A program made the translations under genes and the position numbers. Source: JBGTGG01 sp964398945 (lineage in GTDB: Bacteria > Bacteroidota > Bacteroidia > Cytophagales > Cyclobacteriaceae). Taken from it: DNA of 64,000 nucleotides. Positions 17,816 to 26,354 of this stretch are shown here, one piece after another. The stretch lies in contig CAYNOT010000022.1 in assembly GCA_964398945.1 (NCBI GenBank), positions 32,738 to 96,737 of the forward strand, in the 5' to 3' direction. The notes beneath the pieces are model-generated. The model did no database searches, was not told the origin of the DNA, and saw nothing but the letters and a program-made list of their open reading frames with translations. Within the stretch, counting starts at the first letter, position 1; every line of letters starts with the position of its first letter.

Positions 17816-17960
17816 ACGTTTCTAAAATTCTTATCTGATAATGAAAATCAAACTTACTCAAGAAATGGAAATTAATAGGAAAGGTAGCCTGTGTAAAATG
17901 GAATTATTGTAAAGATCCTAAATGAATGGGTTTCGAAATCGATTGCTTGTAATAATTCGT

Positions 17961-18569
17961 CTAGCTGAAGAGTGTTCTCCCCTGGATACTTCTTCCCAAA
18001 GTAATCTCATCAGCATACTCAAGATCGCCACCCACAGGAATTCCCCGCGCAATGACACTCAGCTTTAATGGCAATGCCTGAACCCGTTTATGAATATAAA
18101 ATGCTGTAGTGTCCCCTTCCATGGTAGGACTTAGCGCGAGGATCACTTCTTTTATTTCGGATTGCCCGTGGTTCAACCGGTCCACAAGGGATTCAATTTT
18201 TAAATCCGAAGGCCCAATTCCCTGAATAGGGGAAATCACCCCGCCCAACACATGGTAAAGGCCCGAGTACTGTGATGTGTTTTCAATGGCCATCACATCG
18301 CGTGTATCTTCCACAACACACAAAATACTTTTATCGCGTCTGTGGCTGGTGCAGATCAAACAAACTTCCTGATCCGAAATGTTATTGCAGGTAGCACAAA
18401 ACTTTATCTGCTCGCGCATGCGTGATAAAGCTGAAGTAAGGTCGGATGTGTTTTCTTTTTTCTCTTTGATTAAATGCAAGACGAGGCGCAATGCGGTTTT
18501 TTTTCCAATTCCCGGAAGCTTCGCCATCTGGTTAACGGCCTCTTCGATTAGTTTGGAAGGGAACTCCAC
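17961..18569 (-). CDS. recR: Recombination mediator protein RecR
   Basis: 202 aa, normal RecR length. The N-terminal helix-hairpin-helix contains LPGIGKKTALRLVLHLI. A four-cysteine zinc finger follows (CATCNNISDQEVCLICTS). The Toprim domain has ILCVVEDTRDVMAIENT and HVLGGVISPIQGIGP, and the C-terminus has ARGIPVGGDLEYADEITLGR, the Walker-B-like RecR signature. With RecO and RecF it loads RecA onto SSB-coated single-stranded DNA. The clpS gene starts upstream on the same strand with a 23-nt gap, so the two are probably co-transcribed. Confidence 0.97.
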   Translation of the reverse strand: MEFPSKLIEEAVNQMAKLPGIGKKTALRLVLHLIKEKKENTSDLTSALSRMREQIKFCATCNNISDQEVCLICTSHRRDKSILCVVEDTRDVMAIENTSQYSGLYHVLGGVISPIQGIGPSDLKIESLVDRLNHGQSEIKEVILALSPTMEGDTTAFYIHKRVQALPLKLSVIARGIPVGGDLEYADEITLGRSIQGRTLFS

Positions 18570-18592
18570 GCGTTGAAATTTAAAGATGGAAA

Positions 18593-18874
18593 TTAAAGTA
18601 TCCGTGCATCAATACCCGCCTCGCAGATGGACTCGCGCATGGGCTTTAGCTCATCATATAAGCCGGATTTCACACTGCACTTCCCTTTGAAGTGGATGAT
18701 CCAGGTACATTGTTCTGCTTGTTCCGCAGTGTGTTTGCAGACTTTGATGAGGGTTTGCGTAACGTGTTCAAACGTATTGATATCATCATTGAAAACCACA
18801 AGCCCCATAAGGTCGGTGGTTTCAATCGCCTCTAATACCTCTACCGATGTCCCTTCCTGATATGAAAAATCCAT
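18593..18874 (-). CDS. clpS: ATP-dependent Clp protease adaptor ClpS
   Basis: 93 aa from ATG 18874 (MDFSYQEGTSVEV); an extension to 18907 adds 11 hydrophobic residues not expected in this cytoplasmic protein. The ClpS core LMGLVVFNDDINTFEHVTQT and KVCKHTAEQAEQCTWIIHFK contains the NDDxNTFEHV signature, with the Asp and His positions of the N-degron-binding pocket. ClpS delivers N-end-rule substrates to the Clp unfoldase; the matching ClpC is encoded at 31330-33870. The C-terminal alpha segment (SGLYDELKPMRESICEAGID) is divergent from proteobacterial ClpS. It lies just upstream of recR. Confidence 0.9.
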   Translation of the reverse strand: MDFSYQEGTSVEVLEAIETTDLMGLVVFNDDINTFEHVTQTLIKVCKHTAEQAEQCTWIIHFKGKCSVKSGLYDELKPMRESICEAGIDARIL

Positions 18875-18988
18875 AGCGAAAATGAAATTTTTTGTAAAGG
18901 TAAACAATTTGAAAAGTTTATACGTGCCCCCTCAATTTGGAATTAACGTCATTTCCTTACTTTTTGCACTTTGATAAACCCGGTTCCC

Positions 18989-20467
18989 ATGACCCCAACA
19001 CTCGTCATTGTCATTATAGCAGTCTATTTTTCCCTTTTGATACTTATCTCCTATTTCACTTCAAAAGGAGCGGATACCAATACTTTCTTTACCGCTAACC
19101 GGCAATCGCCCTGGTTTTTGGTAGCATTTGGAATGATTGGCGCATCCTTATCGGGTGTAACTTTTATTTCTGTTCCCGGCAATGTTGGTAAAATCGGCTT
19201 TGGGTACTTTCAGATTGTGCTGGGGTACCTGGTTGGTTATTGGGTGATCCTTGGCGTATTAATGCCGCTTTATTACCGCCTTAATGTTATTTCCATTTAC
19301 TCATACCTCGAACAACGTTTCAGTTTCTGGTCGTACAAAACCGGGGCCTTTTTCTTCATCGTTTCAAGGACGATCGGGTCTGCTTTACGCCTTTACCTGG
19401 CCGCCACTGTACTCCAACTTTTCTTGTTCGATGATTGGAATGTGCCGTTTATTGTTACGGTTGCCATCACGATTGTATTGATTTGGTTGTACACTTTCCG
19501 TGGCGGGATCAAGACCATTGTGTGGACGGATACTTTTCAGACTTTCTTTTTGGTTTCTGCGGTTTGTATTTCAGTGTATTTGGTTGCCCAGCGACTTAAC
19601 CTTTCATTTGGTGGCATGGTGGATTTAATCCGGGAAAGTGGCTACGCAAAGATGTTTTACTTTGATGATTATAAGAGCACCCTGTTTTTTCCAAAACAAT
19701 TTCTGGGTGGGGCCTTTATTGCGATTACGATGACCGGGATGGACCAGGAGATCATGCAAAAAAACCTAACGTGCAAGAACATTGGTGATGCCCAGAAAAA
19801 CATGTTTTGGTTTAGCTTGATACTCGTATTTGTAAACCTATTGTTTTTAACGCTAGGCGCTTTGCTTTATATCTACAGTGCGCAATATCAAATTCCACTT
19901 CCGCAATTTACAGACGAACTTTACCCACGGCTTGCCCTTAATGATTTTGGATTGTTGGCGGGAATATTTTTCCTGTTAGGGATTATTGCTTCATCTTTTG
20001 CAAGTGCTGATTCTGCCCTGGCGGGGTTGACCACTTCCTTTTGTATTGACTTTTTAAACTTCAGCAAAAAAGCGGAAATACAACGGAACCGTCAGAAAAC
20101 CATGGTACATATTGGGTTCTCCCTACTCTTTCTCATTATCATTGTTATTTTCAAGGAAATCAATGAGCGGTCCGTAATTGATGCCGTGTTGAGTGTTGCA
20201 GGATACACGTATGGCCCGCTGCTTGGGTTGTTTTCATTTGGCTTGTTTACGAAGGTTCGTGTACGCGATCGGATTGTCCCGGTGATTTGCGTTGTTGCTC
20301 CTTTGCTCTCCTATATCATTAGTTTGAATGCACCCAACTGGTTGAACGGATATCAAATCGGGATTGAGATTTTGATTGTGAATGGCTGCATCACCTTTAT
20401 TGGCTTGTGGCTTTCTTCTATTGGATTGGAAAAGGAAAAGGCCGTTCCAAATTCTGGAACGGCCTAA
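18989..20467 (+). CDS. Sodium:solute symporter family transporter
   Basis: 492 aa from ATG 18989; an upstream TTG at 18971 would add six residues and is less likely. About 13 membrane helices of the SSS (LeuT-fold) family are visible. Motifs include FFTANRQSPWFLVAFGMIGASLSGVTF at the N-terminus (written here as the TANRQSPWF...GASLSG pattern), the R-G-G-IKTIVWTDTFQTFF segment of helix 5-6, and ASSFASADSALAGLTTSFCID in helix 8, where the Na+-site residues normally lie. The substrate is not predictable. The gene is preceded by divergent clpS and ends in a hairpin that also serves the convergent small gene. Confidence 0.9.
   Translation: MTPTLVIVIIAVYFSLLILISYFTSKGADTNTFFTANRQSPWFLVAFGMIGASLSGVTFISVPGNVGKIGFGYFQIVLGYLVGYWVILGVLMPLYYRLNVISIYSYLEQRFSFWSYKTGAFFFIVSRTIGSALRLYLAATVLQLFLFDDWNVPFIVTVAITIVLIWLYTFRGGIKTIVWTDTFQTFFLVSAVCISVYLVAQRLNLSFGGMVDLIRESGYAKMFYFDDYKSTLFFPKQFLGGAFIAITMTGMDQEIMQKNLTCKNIGDAQKNMFWFSLILVFVNLLFLTLGALLYIYSAQYQIPLPQFTDELYPRLALNDFGLLAGIFFLLGIIASSFASADSALAGLTTSFCIDFLNFSKKAEIQRNRQKTMVHIGFSLLFLIIIVIFKEINERSVIDAVLSVAGYTYGPLLGLFSFGLFTKVRVRDRIVPVICVVAPLLSYIISLNAPNWLNGYQIGIEILIVNGCITFIGLWLSSIGLEKEKAVPNSGTA
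20432..20465 (-). terminator. Terminator for the minus-strand 102-aa gene, inside the symporter 3' end
   Basis: Perfect 10-bp arms at 20439-20448 and 20456-20465 enclose a 7-nt loop. On the minus strand the stem is followed by TTTTCCTTTT, so it terminates transcripts coming from the convergent secreted-protein gene at 20524-20832. On the plus strand there is no T-tract, and the stem covers the last symporter codons. Confidence 0.6.
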
Positions 20468-20523
20468 ACCCGATTAAAACCAACCCCACTTATGGTTGCA
20501 CACTGCACACCATGCAGTTGTGT

Positions 20524-20832
20524 CTATTTCTTTGCGTAATGAAACTCTTCTTTTTGTTTCCCCTTCGTTACCCTTATTGTATAAGAGCCTTCTTTTACAT
20601 CGCTAAAATCAATGATCATTTTGCGCTTGGCTAAAATCTGGGAGGTTAGGACAACATCGTTGCCGTAAACCACTTCTACATTCGCACCCAAAAACTTTTT
20701 GCTTGACTTAAAAACAAAAAGGTTTTTGTCTTTGATTGCTTTTGATTCTATTGGGTCTGTTGCCAGGGCGGTGGCAATGCTGCACGTTGAAATAATGAAG
20801 ACTACAAAAAATGATTTTAGAGGGTTTTTCAT
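20524..20832 (-). CDS. Small secreted protein of unknown function
   Basis: 102 aa when started at ATG 20832 (MKNPLKSFFVVFIISTCSIA, signal peptide with cleavage about ALA-TD). A much longer open frame upstream (to 21108) has no such feature and overlaps the neighbouring alkyltransferase gene, so I reject it. The mature part has a beta-rich look: FVFKSSKKFLGANVEVVYGN, then KEGSYTIRVTKGKQKEEFHY, reminiscent of the small one-domain secreted beta-sandwich proteins (DUF3244 or C-terminal sorting-like folds) of Bacteroidota. I cannot assign a family. A terminator lies downstream at 20432-20465. Confidence 0.75.
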   Translation of the reverse strand: MKNPLKSFFVVFIISTCSIATALATDPIESKAIKDKNLFVFKSSKKFLGANVEVVYGNDVVLTSQILAKRKMIIDFSDVKEGSYTIRVTKGKQKEEFHYAKK

Positions 20833-20965
20833 GGTTATTTGTCGCTTTTGTAAATACATTGTTCCAAAAGCTGTGCCATGAAAGAAATACCCAAAACTCC
20901 CAATTTTGAAGGTAGGGACGTTTGGTTTGTCTTGATTTGGGAAGCTCAAATCCCGATGTGGATGA

Positions 20966-21301
20966 TTAAAGCAATTCTTTGGCCGGATCCCAGAATAGGT
21001 CGGTGAATTGTTGTATTTGGTCGTTGACCACCCGTACGCCCTCTTTCTCCAATAGCTTTTGCATGGTGTCTGGAGCCTCAAAATGATGTTTTCCTGTAAG
21101 TAATCCATTTCGATTCACAACACGTTGTGCGGGTACGTTTTCAGGGGAGTTGTTCATGGCCCATCCAACCATGCGCGCACTCATTTTAGTGCCTAAATAA
21201 TTGGCAATCGCACCATAGGAGGTTACGCGCCCTTTGGGAACAAGGCGGACAACCTCATATACGTCCTCAAAAAAATTCGTTTTATCGGATTTGCGTTTCA
21301 T
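20966..21301 (-). CDS. MGMT-family alkyltransferase-like protein (ATL) without the active-site Cys
   Basis: 111 aa from ATG 21301; a start at 21310 adds three residues. The fold is the C-terminal DNA-binding domain of O6-alkylguanine transferases: FFEDVYEVVRLVPKGRVTSYGAIA, the HTH with Tyr, and ARMVGWAMNNSP with the Arg finger. The active-site segment PCHRV reads PAQRVVNRNG, so both the alkyl-accepting Cys and the following His are replaced. ATL proteins bind O6-alkylguanine and flag it for nucleotide excision repair. The protein is cytoplasmic. It overlaps or abuts the start of the divergent 21359 gene. Confidence 0.88.
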   Translation of the reverse strand: MKRKSDKTNFFEDVYEVVRLVPKGRVTSYGAIANYLGTKMSARMVGWAMNNSPENVPAQRVVNRNGLLTGKHHFEAPDTMQKLLEKEGVRVVNDQIQQFTDLFWDPAKELL

Positions 21302-21358
21302 GTGTGTCATGTCATTACCAATAGTCTTTATAAATTTACGGCCAATTTAATACTGCCC

Positions 21359-22900
21359 TTGAGACCTATTCTAAAAATTTTATTGCTGAACTTTATTGTC
21401 ATCACCGCATGGGGACAAGACCCGTACGAATTAGTCTTGCCTGATTCGCTTAACTGGCGGCAGTTTAAAGAGGACAAGGAGATTGCCTTTCAATTGTCAA
21501 ACACAACCCCTGAAGTCCCGGTTGTTTATTCTTTGGAGGGACCGTCCGGTTTAAATTACCAATTTGATTCCCTGGGGCGTTTTTGTTGGAAACCTTCTTT
21601 TGATTTGGTAGATCGGCTCGAAGAATCCAAAGATTTAAAATTTATTTTCCAGGCCGACTGGAAGGATGGCAACCGGTATCGTAAAACAGTCACCTTTACA
21701 GTGTACCATGTAAACAGGCCCCCTATAATTGAAGAGCTGCCTGTTTTTTATGTAAAACAATCTTCACAGAACACGTATCAAATACCAACCAAGCATGTGT
21801 ATGACCCGGATGGTGATCCGGTGGTGGCGATACCAATCAGTTCCCAAATGCCGGAAGGAGCCAACCTTTCTTCACTTGGCGTGTTGACCTGGAACACAAC
21901 ACGCAGTCAATTCAATTCCTTAAAAAACAAACCACTGACCCTTGAATTCCTGGTTCAGGACCAACCCCATAAAGCAGAAACGAAAGGTTCATTAAAAATT
22001 GCGCAGACCCAGTTGGACCTTCCTCCTGAGATCATCACCGTGCCGGGCGATTCCGCCTACATCATCAAGGAAGATGAGACCATTAATATTAAATTGTATA
22101 TATCGGATCCGAATGGCGATGATAATGTGCGCGATGTAGGTTTTGTATCGAGTGATTTTCGGGTTGCCAAATCGTTGTTCAAAGAAAACACACCCGTTCA
22201 ATACGAATTTACCTGGACACCCGGCTACGATTTTGTAGATGACATTCAAAAAACCCTTCCAACCGATGTTATTTTTTATGCGCTTGACAATTCGAACAAC
22301 CGCGTAGAAAAGAAAATTAAAATTACCGTGTTGGATGCTGAGAACATGGCGAAGAAAGATGCCCATCTTTACGACAAGTATAGGGCGATGCTTTTAGATG
22401 GAACCCTCTTGATAAATCAATTGGACGACAATCAAAAGAAACTAAATAATGATTATAAGAAAGCGAAGAAAGGAAAAAAGAACCGCTCGATCCTGAATGC
22501 GAGTTTGGGTGCGGCCACAGGTTTTTCCCCGCTGGTGTTTGAAGCTGACCAGGCAAAAATTGTGTCGGGTGTTGGTGGAACAACCGTACTTACGTTGGGC
22601 ACCTTAGAGGCCACAGAAGTAATCGGCCGGTCGAAGGAAAATATTTTAGAAAAAATCAAAATTGGTATTGATATCCGAAACAAAGTTCAGTCGAATGGTG
22701 ATGAGTTTGCGAGAAAGTACACTTTGAAATCATCCAGGCGCAGTAGTGAATTTGATAAGGATATTGAAAAACTTCGCACTACAATCCATGATCAGCGGAT
22801 TGTGTTGCTCGAACTGGAAGCATATCGAAAAAATGCAGAGATCCTTAGCGATAAGCAAATCAAAAAAGTATTTGTTGACTTTGCTATCAACGAAGAGTAA
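21359..22900 (+). CDS. Secreted protein with cadherin/Ig-like repeats, unknown function
   Basis: 513 aa if started at TTG 21359, which gives a good signal peptide (RPILKILLLNFIVITAWGQ); the ATG at 21302 adds 19 residues ahead of it and falls inside the divergent gene's start region. Three beta-sandwich-like stretches precede a helical C-terminus: YSLEGPSGLNYQFDSLGRF, YDPDGDPVVAIP...LGVLTWNTTRSQ, and ISDPNGDDNVRDVGF...YEFTWTPGYDF. The DPDGDP and DPNGDD motifs followed by L.W.P are typical for putative-Ig/cadherin-like modules. Residues about 340-513 are Lys-rich and helical, with a glycine-rich segment that could be membrane-inserting. I recognise no enzymatic domain. Downstream is the convergent yjdM-like gene. 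Confidence 0.7.
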   Translation: MRPILKILLLNFIVITAWGQDPYELVLPDSLNWRQFKEDKEIAFQLSNTTPEVPVVYSLEGPSGLNYQFDSLGRFCWKPSFDLVDRLEESKDLKFIFQADWKDGNRYRKTVTFTVYHVNRPPIIEELPVFYVKQSSQNTYQIPTKHVYDPDGDPVVAIPISSQMPEGANLSSLGVLTWNTTRSQFNSLKNKPLTLEFLVQDQPHKAETKGSLKIAQTQLDLPPEIITVPGDSAYIIKEDETINIKLYISDPNGDDNVRDVGFVSSDFRVAKSLFKENTPVQYEFTWTPGYDFVDDIQKTLPTDVIFYALDNSNNRVEKKIKITVLDAENMAKKDAHLYDKYRAMLLDGTLLINQLDDNQKKLNNDYKKAKKGKKNRSILNASLGAATGFSPLVFEADQAKIVSGVGGTTVLTLGTLEATEVIGRSKENILEKIKIGIDIRNKVQSNGDEFARKYTLKSSRRSSEFDKDIEKLRTTIHDQRIVLLELEAYRKNAEILSDKQIKKVFVDFAINEE

Positions 22901-23074
22901 TCACCGATTTTTTTTCCTGAAAGCGAAAGTTTTTTAGTAAGGAATAACTTTATATATCTATCGCGGAGAACGGTGTTAAAATTCTTCATCAATCAAATCC
23001 TTGTTTGCAATAGCATTGTGGAGAAAACTGTGGTGAGCCTCACGCTTCGTAATTTGCAGTGGCCCTGCCCATAG

Positions 23075-23428
23075 TCACCCCTTTCGTACATACATAGACT
23101 TGAGCGCCATCGCGCCAAATCCTTCTATCTTACAGTCAATGTTGTGATCTCCGCTGGTGAGTTTTATATTTTTCACTTTGGTGCCCGCCTTTATGGGTTT
23201 AGGCGCACCTTTCACGGGCAGGTCTTTGATCAGTATTACAGTATCGCCATCCTGTAATACATTGCCATTGGCATCTTTTACGATGAGTGAATCCGCATCT
23301 TCAACAGTTGCCGTTTCGCGATGTTCTTCAGGACTCCATTCGTAGCCACATTCGGGGCACATCATAGATGTTCCGGTAGGGTATCCATAAGGAGAATTGC
23401 ATTTGGGGCATTGGGTTGATTCAGGCAT
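23075..23428 (-). CDS. yjdM: Zinc-ribbon YjdM (PhnA) family protein
   Basis: 117 aa, normal for YjdM/PhnA. An N-terminal zinc ribbon has CPKCNSPYGY...MMCPECGYEW (two CxxC pairs), then an acidic linker and the SH3-like C-terminal domain VKDANGNVLQDGDTVILIKD, LPVKGAPKPIKAGTKVKNIK and a final DCKIEGFGAMALKSMYV. The family was once named phosphonoacetate hydrolase operon protein, but its own function remains unproven; it is a cytoplasmic protein. It ends convergent to the Ig-like secreted protein and is 132 nt downstream of nothing on its strand other than the minus-strand genes beginning further right, so it is probably transcribed alone. Confidence 0.92.
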   Translation of the reverse strand: MPESTQCPKCNSPYGYPTGTSMMCPECGYEWSPEEHRETATVEDADSLIVKDANGNVLQDGDTVILIKDLPVKGAPKPIKAGTKVKNIKLTSGDHNIDCKIEGFGAMALKSMYVRKG

Positions 23429-23561
23429 ACAATGATTTTTTGTAAAGATACCAAAGTCGTGTGACCCGAAAACACTTTTAATTGGCCCTATGATTTCAAA
23501 TGTCCAAAAATTGAATGGGTGGAACCAAAATTAATCTATCGTTTTTAATGGTGCTGGCAAC

Positions 23562-25799
23562 TCAACTTTCAGAACTTTGTCCTATCAGCTCCACCTGCTC
23601 CATGCCATTTTTATCTTTAAACTTAATCTGAAGTGTGCGCGAGACATACGGCTTAACCAATGGCAGATCATCAATTGTCATCGCGAGTATTACACCCAGG
23701 GTTTTGAAATGATGACTATGCCGCCAAAACGATTCAACATCCTCGAAGGCCTGTTGAACAACTTTTTTATGCGACAGCGTGCTCTTCGCATCATTGCCAT
23801 TTGCAAGTCGTTCGAACCCGGAAGCTAACCGTTCCAGGGCTTGGCGCGTATTCGGATTGGTATTTAAAATGAACCCGAAGGAATCAAATTTTGTGATGCC
23901 TTTTTTATAATCACGTTCTGCTTCTGCCAACTTCTTATCTGCCCCTTTTAAATTCCAATATGCACTGTTGGCAAACACATGACCTTCCTGATAAGGACTT
24001 CCTTTTTGTAAGTACTCCAGCCACAAAGGGGCATACAGTTCAGTTCTATTTTTAATATCATTTCTTCCTACATAAGCGTCCCACGGTGGGAGTGCCTTGG
24101 CCAGGGCTTTCGCTACCAACTTTTCTTCCTTGCAGAATTTAGCAAGAGCGCGTAGCATCATTTCAAATCCCAGATGGTCAATTCTGAATTCACAGGACAA
24201 TTGTACATTCCTTGTGTTTCGTAATTCGGTTGTCCACTCTCTAGTCTTCTCCTCAATTATTGGCTCTGGAATGATCCCCCAAACACATGCCATATCAAGA
24301 AATTTAGCCAGCTTCCCAGATGAAATTTTTTTCTCCTGTTGTTGCCAACCCAAAAACAAAGAGTAGTCAAACGCGTTGGCAAGGTCACTTGAAGTGAAGT
24401 CAGGTGTTTCTGCGCATAAATCGATATTCCTTTTTCTGGAATCGTTAAACGCGGCATCGGTATAGGATCGCTTTGAATCGTATGCAACCTTCCTTTTTCC
24501 CGTTTCATTTTCCTGCTCAATAATTTTAAATTTTCTATCCTTCTCTGTGGATGCTTTCCATTTTCCAAAGCCTATTGAAAATCCCGTTGTTGAATTTACT
24601 TCGAGTATATCTGTATTTAAAAATGTGGCATTCTTCAATAGGTTTTCTTTCTTCCTGACAGAATCCTGGAGGGTGTCCACTTTCATTTTTAACAAATCGC
24701 GATGGAATTTTTCAATCCCCTCCTCATTGATTTCAGCGGAAAATAATACCGATCGTGTGTCAATGCGGTTGTAATCGTAACGTGCGCTTGCTTGCACTTT
24801 TGATTCAGATAACGCTATCAACTTTTCACCGATACCTGTTTTTATTTTTTCATAGTTGTCTTTCAGTTTGTTAAATGTACCAGGCCCTTCCCATCCGAAC
24901 CGGTCTGCGATTTGATCAATAATTTTCTTTTCGTCCTCTGACAGTTTGGAAGATGCTTTTTCTATTATCTTTTTCACGCGGGATTCCGGTTCACCAATCA
25001 ATCCTTCTACCAACCGGGTTAAGACATTCGCAAACTCTTCACTGTTTTCTACTTCTGCACCCAGCTTGGCTCCAATAGATGCGCCTTTCGTACTGGTCTT
25101 GTTTTTTTTAATGTGGATAGTAAAAACGGATTTGCTTTTTCGTGCAATAAAAACGTTAAAGCTATCTTCAATTTTAATGGTAAAACCGGCAGACATCTCA
25201 GCGCCCATCCTAATTTTTATAATTGGTAAATTGGTGATGATGGAATTGAAAGACGAAAGGCCCGCAGAAACGACATCCGACCACTTCACCTTTATTGAGG
25301 CTTGAATGGTACCACCAAATGATAAGGACACCCCCTCACCAATATCCAATGATTTTATCTGGCGAGATGAGAAAATCGATTTGAAGTTTGTAGCATCTGA
25401 TAGCAATGCCGCTTCCAGTTTCTCTGTGGGCAGATGCTTTCGGTAAACGGAGGATGATATTTTCCGATCGGCTGAAAAACCAAATCCAAAATTATTGACA
25501 TCAATACCGGACTCCGTTTTTATGCCCACCTCTGCAGAATATTTTAACCAGGCATGGGATGGGTCAAAAATTATCAAGGCAGGCTCTTCGATCCCTAACA
25601 AGGTATCCGGATTTTCTTTATCAAAATCACTGGCAGCATTGAACAATTCCGTATGCGCTGTGCCATTCACCCCAAACGTAAAGTGGATCTTATCGCGAGC
25701 GTATTTTTCCTCAACAATGGCAGGTTTATCAAAGTTATATTCACCGAGTGCTACGGGTATTTCACCACTATCCAATTGATGGTTTAAATATTTTTCCAT
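23562..25799 (-). CDS. Large hypothetical protein, no recognised family
   Basis: 745 aa without signal peptide or membrane helix, so a cytoplasmic location is likely. I do not recognise any domain. The N-terminal about 300 residues alternate hydrophobic and polar residues with many Gly and Ser (FGVNGTAHTELFNAAS, GVSLSFGGTIQASIKVKW, MGAEMSAGFTIKIEDSF), suggesting an extended beta structure. The middle (about 300-430) is helical and Lys/Glu-rich with possible coiled coil. The C-terminal third is helical with several Trp. There is no repeat. It stands alone: a terminator-like hairpin lies 89 nt upstream and yjdM starts 134 nt downstream. Confidence 0.7.
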   Translation of the reverse strand: MEKYLNHQLDSGEIPVALGEYNFDKPAIVEEKYARDKIHFTFGVNGTAHTELFNAASDFDKENPDTLLGIEEPALIIFDPSHAWLKYSAEVGIKTESGIDVNNFGFGFSADRKISSSVYRKHLPTEKLEAALLSDATNFKSIFSSRQIKSLDIGEGVSLSFGGTIQASIKVKWSDVVSAGLSSFNSIITNLPIIKIRMGAEMSAGFTIKIEDSFNVFIARKSKSVFTIHIKKNKTSTKGASIGAKLGAEVENSEEFANVLTRLVEGLIGEPESRVKKIIEKASSKLSEDEKKIIDQIADRFGWEGPGTFNKLKDNYEKIKTGIGEKLIALSESKVQASARYDYNRIDTRSVLFSAEINEEGIEKFHRDLLKMKVDTLQDSVRKKENLLKNATFLNTDILEVNSTTGFSIGFGKWKASTEKDRKFKIIEQENETGKRKVAYDSKRSYTDAAFNDSRKRNIDLCAETPDFTSSDLANAFDYSLFLGWQQQEKKISSGKLAKFLDMACVWGIIPEPIIEEKTREWTTELRNTRNVQLSCEFRIDHLGFEMMLRALAKFCKEEKLVAKALAKALPPWDAYVGRNDIKNRTELYAPLWLEYLQKGSPYQEGHVFANSAYWNLKGADKKLAEAERDYKKGITKFDSFGFILNTNPNTRQALERLASGFERLANGNDAKSTLSHKKVVQQAFEDVESFWRHSHHFKTLGVILAMTIDDLPLVKPYVSRTLQIKFKDKNGMEQVELIGQSSES

Positions 25800-25888
25800 G
25801 ATTATTTATCAGGTTCGTGACTTCCTCAGCGCCCCTCCTTTTTCATAGATGGGGAAGCTTTTATGTGCTCCTTTTATCTTTGGAGATG

Positions 25889-25928
25889 AAAAAAACCCAC
25901 CATCCACAGCAAGATGTGGATTGATGGG
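25889..25928 (-). terminator. Terminator-like hairpin upstream of the 745-aa gene
   Basis: Imperfect arms at 25896-25908 and 25915-25928 (TGTGGAT pairs with ATCCACA, then mostly paired bases) are followed on the minus strand by seven T. It lies between the tRNA-Ser terminator and the 745-aa gene. Either it ends an unannotated minus-strand transcript or it attenuates the 745-aa gene's own leader. Confidence 0.45.
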
Positions 25929-26148
25929 CTCTTAATTCAATGTAGTGAGGATCACATGTTTTTCAAAAGAATGCGTTATTAAAACTTTTAAAAGTCGCAT
26001 TAACGCCTGATAGTGAACATTGACTGAATTGTTTCCAAGACGAAGTGATTTCCAATGAAACTGCCACGCTCCGCCCAGACTGTTCTGATTTTAGAGTACT
26101 CACCAGAAATATGCTATTTGGTGAATGATTTGGTATGCCCGAAAACAA
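25929..26148. other. Gene-free stretch between two terminator-like hairpins
   Basis: Together with 25800-25888 this makes about 350 nt without a supported gene. A 61-codon minus-strand frame exists (25963-26148) but has no start context, no homology I recognise and overlaps a terminator boundary. A small RNA cannot be excluded because a terminator-like hairpin ends the stretch on the minus strand. Confidence 0.4.
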
Positions 26149-26181
26149 AAAACCCCGAAATCAGCTAAATTTCGGGGTTTT
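26149..26181 (-). terminator. Rho-independent terminator of tRNA-Ser
   Basis: Perfect 13-bp arms (26149-26161 and 26169-26181) with a 7-nt loop; the stem contains CCCCG/CGGGG. On the minus strand the sequence after the stem continues as a T-rich tract (TTTTTTGTTTT). It begins 24 nt beyond the tRNA 3' end. Confidence 0.75.
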
Positions 26182-26204
26182 GTATGCCTTTGGAGGGCTA
26201 TTAG

Positions 26205-26289
26205 CAGAGGAGGAGGGATTCGAACCCCCGGAACCTTGCGGTTCAACGGTTTTCAAGACCGCCGCATTCGACCGCTCTGCCACTCCTCT
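26205..26289 (-). tRNA. tRNA-Ser (anticodon UGA)
   Basis: An 85-nt class II tRNA. The 7-bp acceptor stem is perfect (AGAGGAG with CTCCTCT), the anticodon loop reads CTTGAAA with TGA at positions 34-36, a long variable arm (serine-type) is present, and the T arm has the TTCGAAT loop. The discriminator base is G and CCA is not encoded. It decodes UCA and related serine codons. Confidence 0.96.
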
Positions 26290-26354
26290 GTAGACCGGTC
26301 TTTCAACAGGACTGCAAATGTAGAGGATAATTCATTTTGCGCAAATACCACCCC

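Noticed and set aside
20833..21108. N-terminal extension of the 102-aa secreted protein to 194 aa
   Set aside because: The extension overlaps the alkyltransferase gene in another frame and lies before a clear signal peptide start.
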